53,241 nucleotides of DNA, taken from IMG/VR virus record IMGVR_UViG_3300007619_000003, positions 1 to 53,241 of that record; one strand, 5' to 3'. Made by a program: the position numbers and the translations under genes. Numbering within the stretch: position 1 is the stretch's first letter; every line of letters starts with the position of its first letter. The notes beneath the pieces are model-generated. The model ran no database searches. It saw only the letters and a list, made by a program, of their open reading frames with translations, and was not told the origin of the DNA. The stretch comes from a virus. Shown here in pieces: positions 6,236 through 14,439 of the stretch.

Positions 6236-8568
6236 AGGTCCACCCGCGAGTCCGCGAGCTCGGCGAGCTCTGCCGAGTGCGAGACGAAGAGAAGCTTGTC
6301 GGCGCCCATCATCGAGCAAGCCTGGCGGAGCATCGCGATCCAAGCCTGGCCGTTCTCCGGGTCGAGCGCGGCGCCGGCTTCGTCGCGGATGAGCGTCGGG
6401 CGGACGACGCCGAGCTCCCGGGACGCGAGCGTGGTCAGCGCGAGCGAAACGCCCTCGGCGATGATGGCCCGCTCGCCGCCGGAGAACGTCTCCGCCTTCG
6501 ACTCGCGGCCGGACTCGGAGTCGATGACGATGACGTCGAGCGTCTCGAGCGTCTTCTTACCGCGGGAGTCGAGCGACTGGCTCCGGACGTCGACCGTGAA
6601 CCGTGGACCGAAGCTCGAGTGCAGGAGCGAGTTCGTCATTGCGACGAGCTCGGGGAGCGCGGCGTCGATGACCGTGGCCTGCAGGCCGTCCTTGCCGAGA
6701 TCCGCGGCGAGCTTCTTCCAGTCCGCGAGTTCCACGCCGGCGACGGCCGCCTCCCGCTCGAGCTCGGCGAGCTTCTCCGCGCTCTTCTTCGCAGCTTCGA
6801 GTTCGCCCTGGGCGGCGCCGAGTTCCAGCGTCGCCGTCTCGTCCGCCTTCTCCGCGGCGCGGAGAGCCTCGTCGCTGGGGTCGATGCCGGTCACGGGCTC
6901 CGGGATGACGACGGCTCCGGCCGCGCGCTCGAGATCGTCGCGCGTCTCGGTCGCCGCTTCGAGCTGGGGGCCGAGTTCTTCGAGGCGGGCTTCCGCCGCG
7001 GCGAGCGGCTTCGCCAGGCGAGCGGTCTTCTCGAGCTTCGGGAGCCCGGCCTGTAGAGATGTCCGCTCGGCCGTCATCTCAGCGACGCGGTCGTCGAGCT
7101 CTTTCCGCTCCGCCGCGAGCCGGGTCTCCTCGGCGACGAGCTCGGCGAGCCGCGCTTCGCTCTTCCGCTTGTCCTCGGCGTAGCCGGCGAGAGCGTCGGC
7201 GCCGGCGGCGAATCGCTCCGTCTTCCGGAGCTCGTCCTCGAGCGCGCAGCGCTTCCGGTCGACGGCGTTCCGGTCCGCTTCGAGCCGAGCGACTTCATCC
7301 GGGGCGGCGACGGCTTCGTCGTCGCGGGAGAGCGTTGAGCCCGCGGTCTCCCGGGCGGCTTCGATCGACGAGTGCGAGTCCCGGATGGCGGCGAGCCCTT
7401 GCCGGAGCCCGGCGATCCGATCGCCGCTCGAGCGTTCCCGGGCCGCGTTGACTTCCTTCGTCAGCGTCCGGAAGTTGTCGGTCTCCGCGAGCACTCGCTC
7501 CTGGAGCCCGGGGAGTTCGTCGACGGCGGCGCGAACGGCGGCCTCGTTCGAGAGCGCCGCGTCGCAGCGCTGGACGCGGTCCTCGAGCTCCGCCCGTTGA
7601 CGTTCGACGTCGGCTCGTCTCGCGGAGATCCCCCGGAACTGCTGGAGAAGCCCGGTGGTCGAGAGTTCCGCGATGCGCGCGCTCGTCCTCTCGAGCTCGG
7701 TCTCCGCCGCCCGGATCTCGTCGGCCCGCCCGAGTATCGCCCGGTTGTTCGCGACCCGTTGGTCGAGCGCGGTGACGGCTTCGGTCGCCTTCCGTATTTG
7801 CTCCTGCAGCTCGTCGCGGCGCTGAAGCGCGGCGGTTCGCTCGGCGGCGAGCTTGTCCGCCTGGGCGGCGAGCGCCACCATCTGCGCGTGCTTCGCCCGC
7901 TCGTCCGCTACCCGCTCCGCCGCGACGTCCGCCGCCGCCATCTTCAGCTCGACCCGGGTCTCCGCGTCCGCGACGCTGACCGCCCGGTCGCGCTCGCTCT
8001 TGACCCGGTCCGCCGCGACGGTGAAGTCCCCGCTCGCGGAGCTCGCCCGCTTCCGCGCCTCGGCGGCGAGCGCCTCGAGCCGCTCGACGCCGAGCATTCG
8101 GAGCAGGAGCGTCTTCCGGTCCGCCGGGTCCGCGTCGATGAAGCCCTCGCTCTGCTGAGCCGCGATGGTCGTCACGAGCAGAACGTCGAACGGGGGGAAG
8201 TGCTCGGCGACGTACCGGTCGACCGCGGACCGCTTCGTCGACTCGACGAGCGGGCTCCCGTCGCCGTTGGTCAGGAGGGCGTCACCCTTCCGCCCGACGG
8301 AGTCGACGAGCTGCTTGATCCGGTAGCGCTGCCCGTCGTGTTCGAACGTCAACTCGACGAACGCGTCCCGCGCCGTCGCGAGATCGACGAGCGTCCCGCG
8401 GGTCGGCGTCGTCCGGAAGATCGCTCCGGGCATGGTCTCGAGCAGCGTCGACTTCCCGGAGCCGTTCGCCCCGCAGACGGCGACGAGCGGGCCGTGGAGT
8501 TCTTCGAGGTCAACGGCGAAGTCTTCGAACGGGCCGAGTCGATGGATGTGGTGCTTCAGATATCTCAT
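6232..8568 (-). CDS. SbcC/Rad50-like ATPase (T4 gp46 type)
   Basis: A 778-aa SMC-type ATPase, the partner of the Mre11-like nuclease encoded upstream; the pair resects DNA ends for recombination-dependent replication. Walker A Gly-Ala-Asn-Gly-Ser-Gly-Lys-Ser-Thr lies at 33-41. The ABC signature Phe-Ser-Gly-Gly-Glu is at 695-699, Walker B Asp-Glu at 729-730 with the D-loop Ala-Leu-Asp, and the switch Val-Ser-His-Ser near 763. Long heptad-rich coiled coils fill 180-620. I see no CxxC zinc hook at the apex, and the protein is shorter than E. coli SbcC (1048 aa). Start ATG 8568 has an AGAGG site upstream. Confidence 0.9.
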   Translation of the reverse strand: MRYLKHHIHRLGPFEDFAVDLEELHGPLVAVCGANGSGKSTLLETMPGAIFRTTPTRGTLVDLATARDAFVELTFEHDGQRYRIKQLVDSVGRKGDALLTNGDGSPLVESTKRSAVDRYVAEHFPPFDVLLVTTIAAQQSEGFIDADPADRKTLLLRMLGVERLEALAAEARKRASSASGDFTVAADRVKSERDRAVSVADAETRVELKMAAADVAAERVADERAKHAQMVALAAQADKLAAERTAALQRRDELQEQIRKATEAVTALDQRVANNRAILGRADEIRAAETELERTSARIAELSTTGLLQQFRGISARRADVERQRAELEDRVQRCDAALSNEAAVRAAVDELPGLQERVLAETDNFRTLTKEVNAARERSSGDRIAGLRQGLAAIRDSHSSIEAARETAGSTLSRDDEAVAAPDEVARLEADRNAVDRKRCALEDELRKTERFAAGADALAGYAEDKRKSEARLAELVAEETRLAAERKELDDRVAEMTAERTSLQAGLPKLEKTARLAKPLAAAEARLEELGPQLEAATETRDDLERAAGAVVIPEPVTGIDPSDEALRAAEKADETATLELGAAQGELEAAKKSAEKLAELEREAAVAGVELADWKKLAADLGKDGLQATVIDAALPELVAMTNSLLHSSFGPRFTVDVRSQSLDSRGKKTLETLDVIVIDSESGRESKAETFSGGERAIIAEGVSLALTTLASRELGVVRPTLIRDEAGAALDPENGQAWIAMLRQACSMMGADKLLFVSHSAELAELADSRVDL

Positions 8569-8645
8569 GAGGGGACCTTCCTCTTCTGGGGGGAGGGGGC
8601 GAGGGGGGCCGACGGTAGAGTGGCGACGGCGACGGGTCCAGTCAC
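8565..8645 (-). CDS. 26-aa micro-ORF linking two genes
   Basis: GTG 8645 overlaps the stop of the 19-aa micro-ORF (GTGA), and its TGA overlaps the ATG of the SbcC-like gene (ATGA). The product is Pro/Ala-rich with a Lys-Arg-Lys near the end. The most likely role is to keep ribosomes moving by termination-reinitiation from the nuclease gene to the ATPase gene, although the ribosome-binding site of the ATPase gene also lies within it. A stable product is not implied. Confidence 0.35.
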   Translation of the reverse strand: MTGPVAVATLPSAPLAPSPQKRKVPS

Positions 8646-8701
8646 CGGCGGCGGACCGTGATGACGCGTAGCGCGCCCGCGATCTTCTCGGCGTCGCTCA
8701 C
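8642..8701 (-). CDS. 19-aa micro-ORF after the Mre11-like gene
   Basis: Starts at GTG 8701 in a GTGA overlap with the stop of the SbcD-like gene and ends in a GTGA overlap with the next micro-ORF. It encodes a peptide ending in Val-Arg-Arg-Arg. Together with the 26-aa ORF it bridges the 130-nt gap between nuclease and ATPase genes with no untranslated base. Confidence 0.35.
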   Translation of the reverse strand: MSDAEKIAGALRVITVRRR

Positions 8702-9852
8702 GACGCCTCCAGGTCGTGGAGCTTCGCGAGAAGCGGGTCGCGTCGGCCAACGCAGTCGTCGTTCGTCGAGTCCCAGTAGGCGACCAGCTTGTCGGCCACG
8801 GACAGAGCCCGTGCGACTTCCGGAGCCCGCGCCCGGGTCTCGATGCGGAGACGGTCCTCGACCTTCACCGTAGCGCCCGCGCCCCGGAGCTGCTCGGCTC
8901 GAGCTTCCGCCGCCGCCCTCGCCGGCTCCCGCTCGCTCGCCGCGACGTCGTACCGGAGCCGGACCTCGGCGCCAGCTCCGATTTGCGCGAGCTGCTCGGC
9001 CGTCAGATCCGTCACGAGCTCGCCGTCCTTCCACTCGCCCGAGACGTGGAGCATGGGCGGCGCCGGCGTCGGAATGCGATCCCACTCGACGCAGTGATTC
9101 CCGTCGAACGTAGCGACCACGTACCCCTTGTCCTCCGTCTCACCGAAGTTGCACCGGCGGGGCGAGCCCGGATAGACGACGGGGACGCGCCAGTTGCCGG
9201 CGTCGATCGCCCACTCCTGGCCGAGGTGGATGTGGCCGAGCGCCACGAAGTCCGCTTCCGCGCAGGCCAGGTCGTCGAGCGAGAGTTCGAGTTCCTGGCC
9301 GACGAGAGGCGGCTGGCTCGTACTCGTTCTACTCCCCCGGACCATCGCGTGAGAGAGAAGAATCCGCGGCTCCTCGTCCCGGGCCATCCCGCCCCAGCCG
9401 GTCAGGATGGCGCGCAGAGCGGTCTTCGCGTCGTCTTCTCCATTCCCCGCGTGTCCGGGCGGGAGCGACGCGAGTAGGTGCGCCGTCCGCGGCCAGGGCA
9501 GGAGGCAGAAGCGGAACCCGCCGAGTCGGATGGTCGCCGGCGACGAAGCCGCCCAGATGTCGTGGCCCCCAGCGAGCCGGTTCAGGAGGTCGATGTCGCG
9601 CGGGTCGTCGTGGTTGCCGGCGACGACGGCCAGCGGCATCTCGTCCGTGACGGCGGTCATCCACTCGGCGACCGCGATGCGTTCCTCCGATGTGCTCCGC
9701 CGTTCGAACACGTCGCCGGCGTGAGCCATCGCGTCGCAGCCCCGGGCCGCCGCGTCGGCGGCGATCCAGAGCATGATCCGCTTGTAGTCCTCGAAGCGGC
9801 TCCGCCCGTCAGCATGGGTATCGGCCACGAGCGCTAGTTTTCGGATGGTCAC
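8698..9852 (-). CDS. SbcD/Mre11-like nuclease (T4 gp47 type)
   Basis: A 384-aa calcineurin-fold phosphoesterase, the catalytic half of the SbcCD/Mre11-Rad50 complex. Metal-binding motifs are visible in order: Asp11-Thr-His13, Gly-Asp-Val-Phe (46-49), Gly-Asn-His-Asp (79-82), Leu-Leu-Ser-His, and Gly-His-Ile-His. The C-terminal part is the capping/ATPase-binding region. The start is at ATG 9852, overlapping the upstream stop. It sits in one operon with the ATPase and a possible annealing protein, consistent with end resection followed by strand annealing during phage replication. Confidence 0.9.
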   Translation of the reverse strand: MTIRKLALVADTHADGRSRFEDYKRIMLWIAADAAARGCDAMAHAGDVFERRSTSEERIAVAEWMTAVTDEMPLAVVAGNHDDPRDIDLLNRLAGGHDIWAASSPATIRLGGFRFCLLPWPRTAHLLASLPPGHAGNGEDDAKTALRAILTGWGGMARDEEPRILLSHAMVRGSRTSTSQPPLVGQELELSLDDLACAEADFVALGHIHLGQEWAIDAGNWRVPVVYPGSPRRCNFGETEDKGYVVATFDGNHCVEWDRIPTPAPPMLHVSGEWKDGELVTDLTAEQLAQIGAGAEVRLRYDVAASEREPARAAAEARAEQLRGAGATVKVEDRLRIETRARAPEVARALSVADKLVAYWDSTNDDCVGRRDPLLAKLHDLEAS

Positions 9853-10961
9853 GTCGGCATCTCCTCTTCGTCGGTACCCGGCTCCGGGTCGCCGAAGTCC
9901 GGAATGTCGTCTCCCTCGACGTCGATGGCTTCTCCGACGGGCGGCGGCGCGTGTCCAGCGTCCGACGGGGCGGCGGGTAGCGCCGCCGGCGCGGCAGCTC
10001 CCGAGCCGTACAGCGTCTGAGCGCCTCCGAGCGCCGCCTGAGCGGTCATCCGCGCGAACTCCCGGCGGAGCTCCGGGTCCTCCGTCTGGCCGGTGAAAGT
10101 GAGGCGGGCGACCGCGAACGGCTTCTCGAGCTCGTTCGGGTAGTAACTCCGCTTGACCCCGAGCGACGCGATGGCGCGGTTCTTTGCCTTGCTCTCCGCG
10201 TGGCGCAGCAGGAACTTCCGGAGCTCGAGGAGCTGACCGGCGCCGTCGTCCCGTCGCCCCTTGAAGTTGGGGTCGGCCTGGCGCTCCTTCGCTTTCTCGA
10301 CGATCTCGTTGTACTGGTCGCTGCCGTCGCGGAGATCCATCTCGACCTCACCGCTGACCTGGCGCGGCGTCCCGTCGTAATTGCGCGCGGTCCCTACGGC
10401 GCGGAAGTGGATGTATCGGGGATCGCTCGCGTCGTCGAGCCGGCCCGTCGCGACCATGTCCCAGGTCCCGCCGGCGGCCGCCCAGATCTGTTCGAGCGGT
10501 CGTTTACTCAGCCCGACCTTCCCGCCACCGACTTCATACACGTCGCCCGGTCCGCGCTTGTTGACGTTCAGCCATTTGCCATTCCTGGAAAAGTTGTCCT
10601 GGCTGATGTGGACCATCGAGACGCTGACGCCGAAGCCCGCCGGGACGTGCTCGATTTCGGTCGCCGGCGCGACGAGGTGGAACTGTTCGCTGAGCTCCCC
10701 GAGACGGCGACTGATCTCGTTCGGCTCCGAGATGCGGATGAGCGCGGCGGTCTCCTGCTCTACCCTCGCGAGAGCGGAGCCGGGCTTTCGTCTCCGGGTC
10801 TCGAGCTCCGCCTCTGCGGCCTGAGCAACGTCGGCCCAGCGTTGCCGGGTCGCTTCCTTCTGTTGGGGGAGCCAGGTCACGAAGTCCTCGAGGAGCTGGT
10901 CCTCGGCTTCGCTGACGGGTACGGCGGACGCGTTACGCCGTGGGATGGCGGGTTCGGGCAT
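9849..10961 (-). CDS. Possible recombination/annealing protein, 370 aa
   Basis: Not firmly recognised. The core carries the block Arg-His-Ala-Glu-Ser-Lys-Ala-Lys-Asn-Arg-Ala-Ile followed by Leu-Gly-Val-Lys and Glu-Leu-Glu-Lys-Pro-Phe-Ala-Val-Ala-Arg-Leu, a pattern I associate with phage proteins next to recombination genes and loosely with Rad52-fold annealing proteins. The last 40 residues are Pro-rich and then strongly acidic (Asp-Glu-Glu-Glu), like the tip of a single-strand-binding protein. It lies immediately upstream of the nuclease/ATPase pair. It has an AAGGAGA ribosome-binding site. An alternative is a generic ssDNA-binding protein. Confidence 0.45.
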   Translation of the reverse strand: MPEPAIPRRNASAVPVSEAEDQLLEDFVTWLPQQKEATRQRWADVAQAAEAELETRRRKPGSALARVEQETAALIRISEPNEISRRLGELSEQFHLVAPATEIEHVPAGFGVSVSMVHISQDNFSRNGKWLNVNKRGPGDVYEVGGGKVGLSKRPLEQIWAAAGGTWDMVATGRLDDASDPRYIHFRAVGTARNYDGTPRQVSGEVEMDLRDGSDQYNEIVEKAKERQADPNFKGRRDDGAGQLLELRKFLLRHAESKAKNRAIASLGVKRSYYPNELEKPFAVARLTFTGQTEDPELRREFARMTAQAALGGAQTLYGSGAAAPAALPAAPSDAGHAPPPVGEAIDVEGDDIPDFGDPEPGTDEEEMPT

Positions 10962-11008
10962 TTCGGTTCTCCTTGGTTTACTGGTCCCGGGCGCGAAGGC
11001 GCTCGAGC

Positions 11009-11317
11009 TTACTTTCGCTCGCGGCTCGCGACGTCGCAGCGGATGGCGGTCAGAGCGTCGCGGGCGAGCTGCGCCGCCATCTTCCCCGAGAGCGCCGACC
11101 GGCTCAGGGCGCCGGAGGCGAGTAGGACGAGCGCGTGCGTCTCCTCGTCGGCGAGCTCCGCCGCCTTCTCGTCCCAGCGCTGAAGCGCCGCTTGCTGCTT
11201 GGCGTACCCGGCGACGAGCTTCTCGAGGTACGGGCGTTCGATCTCTTTGCCGTCCGTCAGGACGCTCCGGATGTGGGCGAGCGCTTCGTCGGCGGTCGGT
11301 CGTTTCGGCTTTGTCAT
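11009..11317 (-). CDS. Hypothetical protein, first gene of recombination operon
   Basis: A 102-aa, helical, charged protein with no known motif. ATG 11317 is not preceded by a Shine-Dalgarno; instead a perfect dyad (11321-11348) and a TAGAAT hexamer end 8 nt before the start, so the mRNA may be leaderless and the gene operator-controlled. Being the first cistron behind this element, it may be an autoregulator or accessory factor of the annealing/resection genes downstream. Confidence 0.6.
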   Translation of the reverse strand: MTKPKRPTADEALAHIRSVLTDGKEIERPYLEKLVAGYAKQQAALQRWDEKAAELADEETHALVLLASGALSRSALSGKMAAQLARDALTAIRCDVASRERK

Positions 11318-11320
11318 GGT

Positions 11321-11348
11321 CCGGGATTCTACGCCCGTAGAATCCCGG
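11321..11348 (-). promoter_or_regulatory. Perfect 28-bp dyad over -10 and start region
   Basis: CCGGGATTCTACG at 11321-11333 is the exact reverse complement of 11336-11348, with a 2-nt centre. On the minus strand the downstream arm supplies TAGAAT, a near-consensus -10, 8 nt before ATG 11317. No T-run follows, so it is not a standard terminator. It fits an operator bound by a dimeric repressor, or a hairpin that hides the start codon. Confidence 0.6.
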
Positions 11349-11359
11349 GATACCAGTGG

Positions 11360-11719
11360 CTAGTCGTCCTCGCGCGGCGGCAACAGAAGATAGTCGCGGT
11401 CTTTCAGGCAGAGATTCAGGTCGAGGGCGACCTGGACCGCCTTCTCCCGGGCGGCTCCGGTCTCGCCTTTCTCGACGAGCCGGGCGACCTCCCAGGCGCG
11501 GCCGGCGAGCTCGCGAGCGAGACAGTCGACGCGGCGGCTCTCGTTGTCACGGAGGGGCTTCGCAGCGGCCGGGCTCCCCGGCGGCGGGAGCTTCCCGCCC
11601 TTGTGGCAGGCGAAGCAGCGGGCGCCCCGCCGTCCCTTCTTCCAGTCGACCTTGTCGCCGGCGGCGTACGGCTCGCGGCAGACGTTGCAGTTCCCCGGAT
11701 ACTTGCTCTCGATGATCAA
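11360..11719 (-). CDS. Zinc-finger-like protein, 119 aa
   Basis: A TTG start at 11719 gives a protein whose first third holds Cys-Asn-Val-Cys (residues 11-14) and Cys-Phe-Ala-Cys-His (about 35-39), with a Trp-Lys-Lys-Gly-Arg-Arg-Gly loop between, a probable zinc ribbon. The second half is a charged helix ending in acidic residues. Such ribbons in phages bind nucleic acid or act as adaptors. The 99-nt gap upstream holds the palindrome CCGCCCCGGGGCGG but no gene. Confidence 0.55.
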   Translation of the reverse strand: MIIESKYPGNCNVCREPYAAGDKVDWKKGRRGARCFACHKGGKLPPPGSPAAAKPLRDNESRRVDCLARELAGRAWEVARLVEKGETGAAREKAVQVALDLNLCLKDRDYLLLPPREDD

Positions 11720-11818
11720 CGGTCGATGCTCGTAATAGTGCTGGCGACGGCCCGGACTCCACTCCGGACCGCCGCCCCGGGGCGGGAGCGGGGAGATACG
11801 ACCCGACCCGCCCGGTGC

Positions 11819-12931
11819 TCAGGTCAGCTTACCCGCTACGGCCTGGAGATCCAGCCGCCGCTCTTCGCTGACGTCCTCGCGGTTCGCAACCCAGCTCAGC
11901 GCGTTGACGAACCGCCACATCGTCTTTCCCGCTGGGACGTTCAGCTCGTCGTTCGAGGTGAACGCCGCCTCGACGAGCCCGCGCTCCGTCTTCGAGAGCT
12001 GCTTGCCGACCTTCGCCCAGGCGGTTTTGAAGTCCGTCTCCGTCTCGTGCATAGCGCGAATCGCCGAGCAGCGCTCTTCGATGAAGTCGTCCCCGAGCAC
12101 GGCCTTGACGACGTCCGTCGTCTGCGACGCGAGCGCCTGCTCGCTCAGCTGGTAGGTCCGGTTGCTGTACTGGATCCCCTCCTGGAGCTGCGCGCCAACG
12201 TGAGTCTTCTTGAGCTCCTTCTCGCCGACCATCCCGTTCAAACACCAGAGCCGGAGACAGAACGCGGTAACGTGATAGGTCCCGTTTCCGAAGTCGGAGT
12301 TTCCCCAGTGCAGGCCGAAGGCGAGCGCCTCGCCGGGTACCGGTTCGTAGATCTTCGGGATGACGACGCGGACCGCATGACGCGTCTCCGTCGCGTGCCC
12401 GCTGATGGGCTGCGCGCCGACGTTCTTGCACGCGCCGATGAACGCGTCGAGCATCGGGCGGGAGTCCATCCGCTTAAAGCGGTCGGACAAGACGCCGCGG
12501 ACCTGCTCGTCGACGCGGCGGACGAGGACCTGCCCCGGCTGGTTGGCGAGATGCTGCGCGAGCGAATGCTCGAGAAGCGAGCCCTTCCAGCTCGCTTCCG
12601 GATCGCCGTCGAGTAGCGAGCGCCCATAGGCGACGGGCATTCCGGCGCGCTGCATCACCTGGCCGAAGGCGTAGCTCGAGACGTCGAACGTCTCGTCACG
12701 CAGCGCGTAGCGGACGCGGGACGGAACGCGGCGGCTCGGTCCCTCCCGCTCGGCGTCGACGAGCTCGACCGCCGGGTAGCCATGCTCGACGCGGACGCCC
12801 GTCCGCTTCGCGGGGAGGACCTCGTCGACGGGACGGGTCGAGAGAATCGACTCGATGACGGGTCCGGCGGAGCGGAGTCCGTCGCGGAGGGTAGTCTCGA
12901 GGCGGGTACGGGCGAAGGTCATGTCGGTCAC
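11819..12931 (-). CDS. DUF932-like protein
   Basis: A 370-aa protein resembling the DUF932 phage/plasmid family of unknown function: Arg-Gly-Val-Leu-Ser-Asp-Arg-Phe-Lys-Arg-Met-Asp near residue 165, then Gly-Leu-His-Trp-Gly-Asn-Ser and Leu-Arg-Leu-Trp-Cys-Leu-Asn-Gly-Met near 225-255. No signal or membrane segment. GTG 12931 overlaps the upstream stop and has an AAGGAGA site 7 nt before it, the best Shine-Dalgarno in this operon, so high expression is likely. Role is unknown; relatives sit in early regions of phages and on plasmids. Confidence 0.7.
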   Translation of the reverse strand: MTDMTFARTRLETTLRDGLRSAGPVIESILSTRPVDEVLPAKRTGVRVEHGYPAVELVDAEREGPSRRVPSRVRYALRDETFDVSSYAFGQVMQRAGMPVAYGRSLLDGDPEASWKGSLLEHSLAQHLANQPGQVLVRRVDEQVRGVLSDRFKRMDSRPMLDAFIGACKNVGAQPISGHATETRHAVRVVIPKIYEPVPGEALAFGLHWGNSDFGNGTYHVTAFCLRLWCLNGMVGEKELKKTHVGAQLQEGIQYSNRTYQLSEQALASQTTDVVKAVLGDDFIEERCSAIRAMHETETDFKTAWAKVGKQLSKTERGLVEAAFTSNDELNVPAGKTMWRFVNALSWVANREDVSEERRLDLQAVAGKLT

Positions 12932-13197
12932 TTAGTATCTCCTTGGGGTGTAGGGTCGTCCGCGCGCCAGCATGGCGGGCAGAGAAAAACTGCGACGTAG
13001 AGTCCGCGGATTCTGAGCCCGAACGCGTCGCGCCCGCCGACGTCCATCGTCGACTTCGCGCCGCAGTCCGCGCAGGTGACGACCTCCTCGACGCTCTCGC
13101 GGCGGCGGGTCGCCGTCGCTTCCGCCGCGCCCGAGAGCGAGCGCGGACGGTCTTCGACGATGCTCGTCTCGAGCATCCAGGCGGGGCGGCGGGTCAC
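12928..13197 (-). CDS. Small zinc-ribbon protein
   Basis: The 89-aa frame starts at GTG 13197 in a GTGA overlap. Two CxxC pairs are present: Cys-Ala-Asp-Cys (about 42-45) and Cys-Pro-Pro-Cys-Trp (about 73-77), separated by a hydrophobic strand, the layout of a zinc ribbon. It could bind nucleic acid or host polymerase. No family assigned. Confidence 0.6.
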   Translation of the reverse strand: MTRRPAWMLETSIVEDRPRSLSGAAEATATRRRESVEEVVTCADCGAKSTMDVGGRDAFGLRIRGLYVAVFLCPPCWRADDPTPQGDTK

Positions 13198-13436
13198 TCC
13201 GATCCGTCGAGCGTACAGGAGCACACGGGCTCGTTGTCGTCGGAGACGTCGCTCCAGTCGGCGAGCGTTACGCGCGCCCGGAGCCAGTTACCCGCGCCCG
13301 GCGAGCGACCCGTCTGGACCCGATCGGTCAGCTCCACGACCTGGTACACCTCGCCATCGTCTCCCGAGACGTACTCGCCGACGTCCGGGAATCCGTTGCC
13401 GCGCTCGTAAATCACCGCCTCGTGGGTCTCGCTCAC
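13194..13436 (-). CDS. Hypothetical acidic protein, 80 aa
   Basis: Start placed at GTG 13436, overlapping the previous stop. The protein is acidic with a beta-rich pattern (Asp-Gly-Glu-Val-Tyr-Gln-Val-Val-Glu-Leu-Thr-Asp) and ends in Cys-Ser-Cys-Thr. No motif recognised. Confidence 0.55.
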   Translation of the reverse strand: MSETHEAVIYERGNGFPDVGEYVSGDDGEVYQVVELTDRVQTGRSPGAGNWLRARVTLADWSDVSDDNEPVCSCTLDGSE

Positions 13437-13699
13437 GAGAGATCCTCCGCGGTCAGCGCGTACGACGCGACGTCCGCCGTGCCGTCGGGCTTCGCGATCT
13501 GCGCGTAGATCGACTGACCTACGGAATACCCGTCGGCCTCGCTGAGACCGGCGGCTGCGACTTCCAGCGCGTCGACGACGGCGTCGCGCGCTTCGCTGTC
13601 GTCGTCGGCCTCGATCGCTACGTCGACGTGGCTCGGCCACTCGCAGGGCCCGGACCTCGCCGGGTCAGCATCGTAGATCGTGTAGGTGTAGTTGCTCAT
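13433..13699 (-). CDS. Hypothetical acidic protein, 88 aa
   Basis: ATG 13699 is preceded by GAGGAG with a 9-nt gap, a strong ribosome-binding site located over the end of the previous gene. The product is very acidic (many Asp and Glu, few Lys or Arg), a composition seen in DNA-mimic and early phage proteins; I have no further evidence for that role. Confidence 0.6.
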   Translation of the reverse strand: MSNYTYTIYDADPARSGPCEWPSHVDVAIEADDDSEARDAVVDALEVAAAGLSEADGYSVGQSIYAQIAKPDGTADVASYALTAEDLS

Positions 13700-13703
13700 G
13701 TCT

Positions 13704-13985
13704 TCACTCCTCGTTTCGGGGCCAGCGGGTCCGGTCAGTCCCTGGTCGCGTAGCTCCACGTGGCGATCGCTGCCACCACGGGTAATCGCCGGCGAGCTCG
13801 ATGACGCGATCGCCACCGGGCTCGTCCACCGTCTCGCGGCGCAAGGGTCGCCGAGGGGCGCAGGTTTGGCGACGAACCTCCCGTGCGGCCGTCACGGTCT
13901 CGACTTCCATCCATTCGTTGTCAGGGATTACGACGTCGACGTCCGGCCCTTCGAGCAGCATCCGGGCGAGTTCGTGGGCCTTCAC
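13704..13985 (-). CDS. Hypothetical protein, 93 aa
   Basis: GTG 13985 overlaps the upstream stop. The N-terminal half (His-Glu-Leu-Ala-Arg-Met-Leu-Leu, then Asp-Val-Asp-Val-Val-Ile-Pro-Asp) resembles a short domain common in phage early proteins; the C-terminal half is Arg/Pro-rich. Function unknown. Confidence 0.55.
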   Translation of the reverse strand: MKAHELARMLLEGPDVDVVIPDNEWMEVETVTAAREVRRQTCAPRRPLRRETVDEPGGDRVIELAGDYPWWQRSPRGATRPGTDRTRWPRNEE

Positions 13986-14182
13986 TTCACGCTCCCGCGT
14001 GAAGCTCGGAGCGCGCGCTCGAAACAGGCGAACGCTTCGACGCACGTCGCGTTCTGCGTCGGCCGCGCATGCCTCGCGCGCTTTCGCCCGGCGAGCACAG
14101 TCTCGACTTCTCGGACGGCGACGATGCGGCGCCCGCCGTACACTCGGTACGCTGGCGGCAGTTGGGCTTCTCTCTTCGTCAT
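13982..14182 (-). CDS. Small basic protein, 66 aa
   Basis: ATG 14182 overlaps the previous stop as ATGA. The protein is basic (Gly-Gly-Arg-Arg-Ile-Val-Ala-Val-Arg-Glu-Val, later Gly-Arg-Lys-Arg-Ala-Arg) with two Cys residues. It may bind nucleic acid; no family recognised. Confidence 0.5.
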   Translation of the reverse strand: MTKREAQLPPAYRVYGGRRIVAVREVETVLAGRKRARHARPTQNATCVEAFACFERALRASRGSVK

Positions 14183-14439
14183 GTGACCCTCTCGGTGGTG
14201 AAGCGCTCCCCCTCGGCGAACGCGAAGACGAGCGGCTCCGCTCGGCGGGCATCCCGGGGGGCAACCCGGACGACCCAGCGGAGCGCGTCGAGCTTCGTCG
14301 CTTCGGCGGGGACGCCCCGCTCGTACAGGACGGCGGCGAGCCAGCGGGCTCGGTCGCCGAGCATCGTCCCGCCCAGCTGAACGACTTCATCGTTCGGAGC
14401 CGCGGACGGAAGCGTATCGGAGCCGGCGCGGCGGCTCAC
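14179..14439 (-). CDS. Hypothetical protein, 86 aa
   Basis: Starts at GTG 14439 in a GTGA overlap. A helical Leu/Ala/Arg stretch (Arg-Trp-Leu-Ala-Ala-Val-Leu-Tyr-Glu-Arg-Gly) precedes a short beta segment. No motif recognised. Part of an unbroken chain of overlapping small early genes. Confidence 0.5.
   Translation of the reverse strand: MSRRAGSDTLPSAAPNDEVVQLGGTMLGDRARWLAAVLYERGVPAEATKLDALRWVVRVAPRDARRAEPLVFAFAEGERFTTERVT

Noticed and set aside
5773-7056. 427-aa plus-strand ORF over the SbcC-like gene
   Set aside because: Overlaps several well-supported minus genes linked by ATGA/GTGA junctions; Arg-rich shadow.
11321-11348. Rho-independent terminator
   Set aside because: A strong stem but no T-run on either strand, and it lies 4 bp from a start codon.
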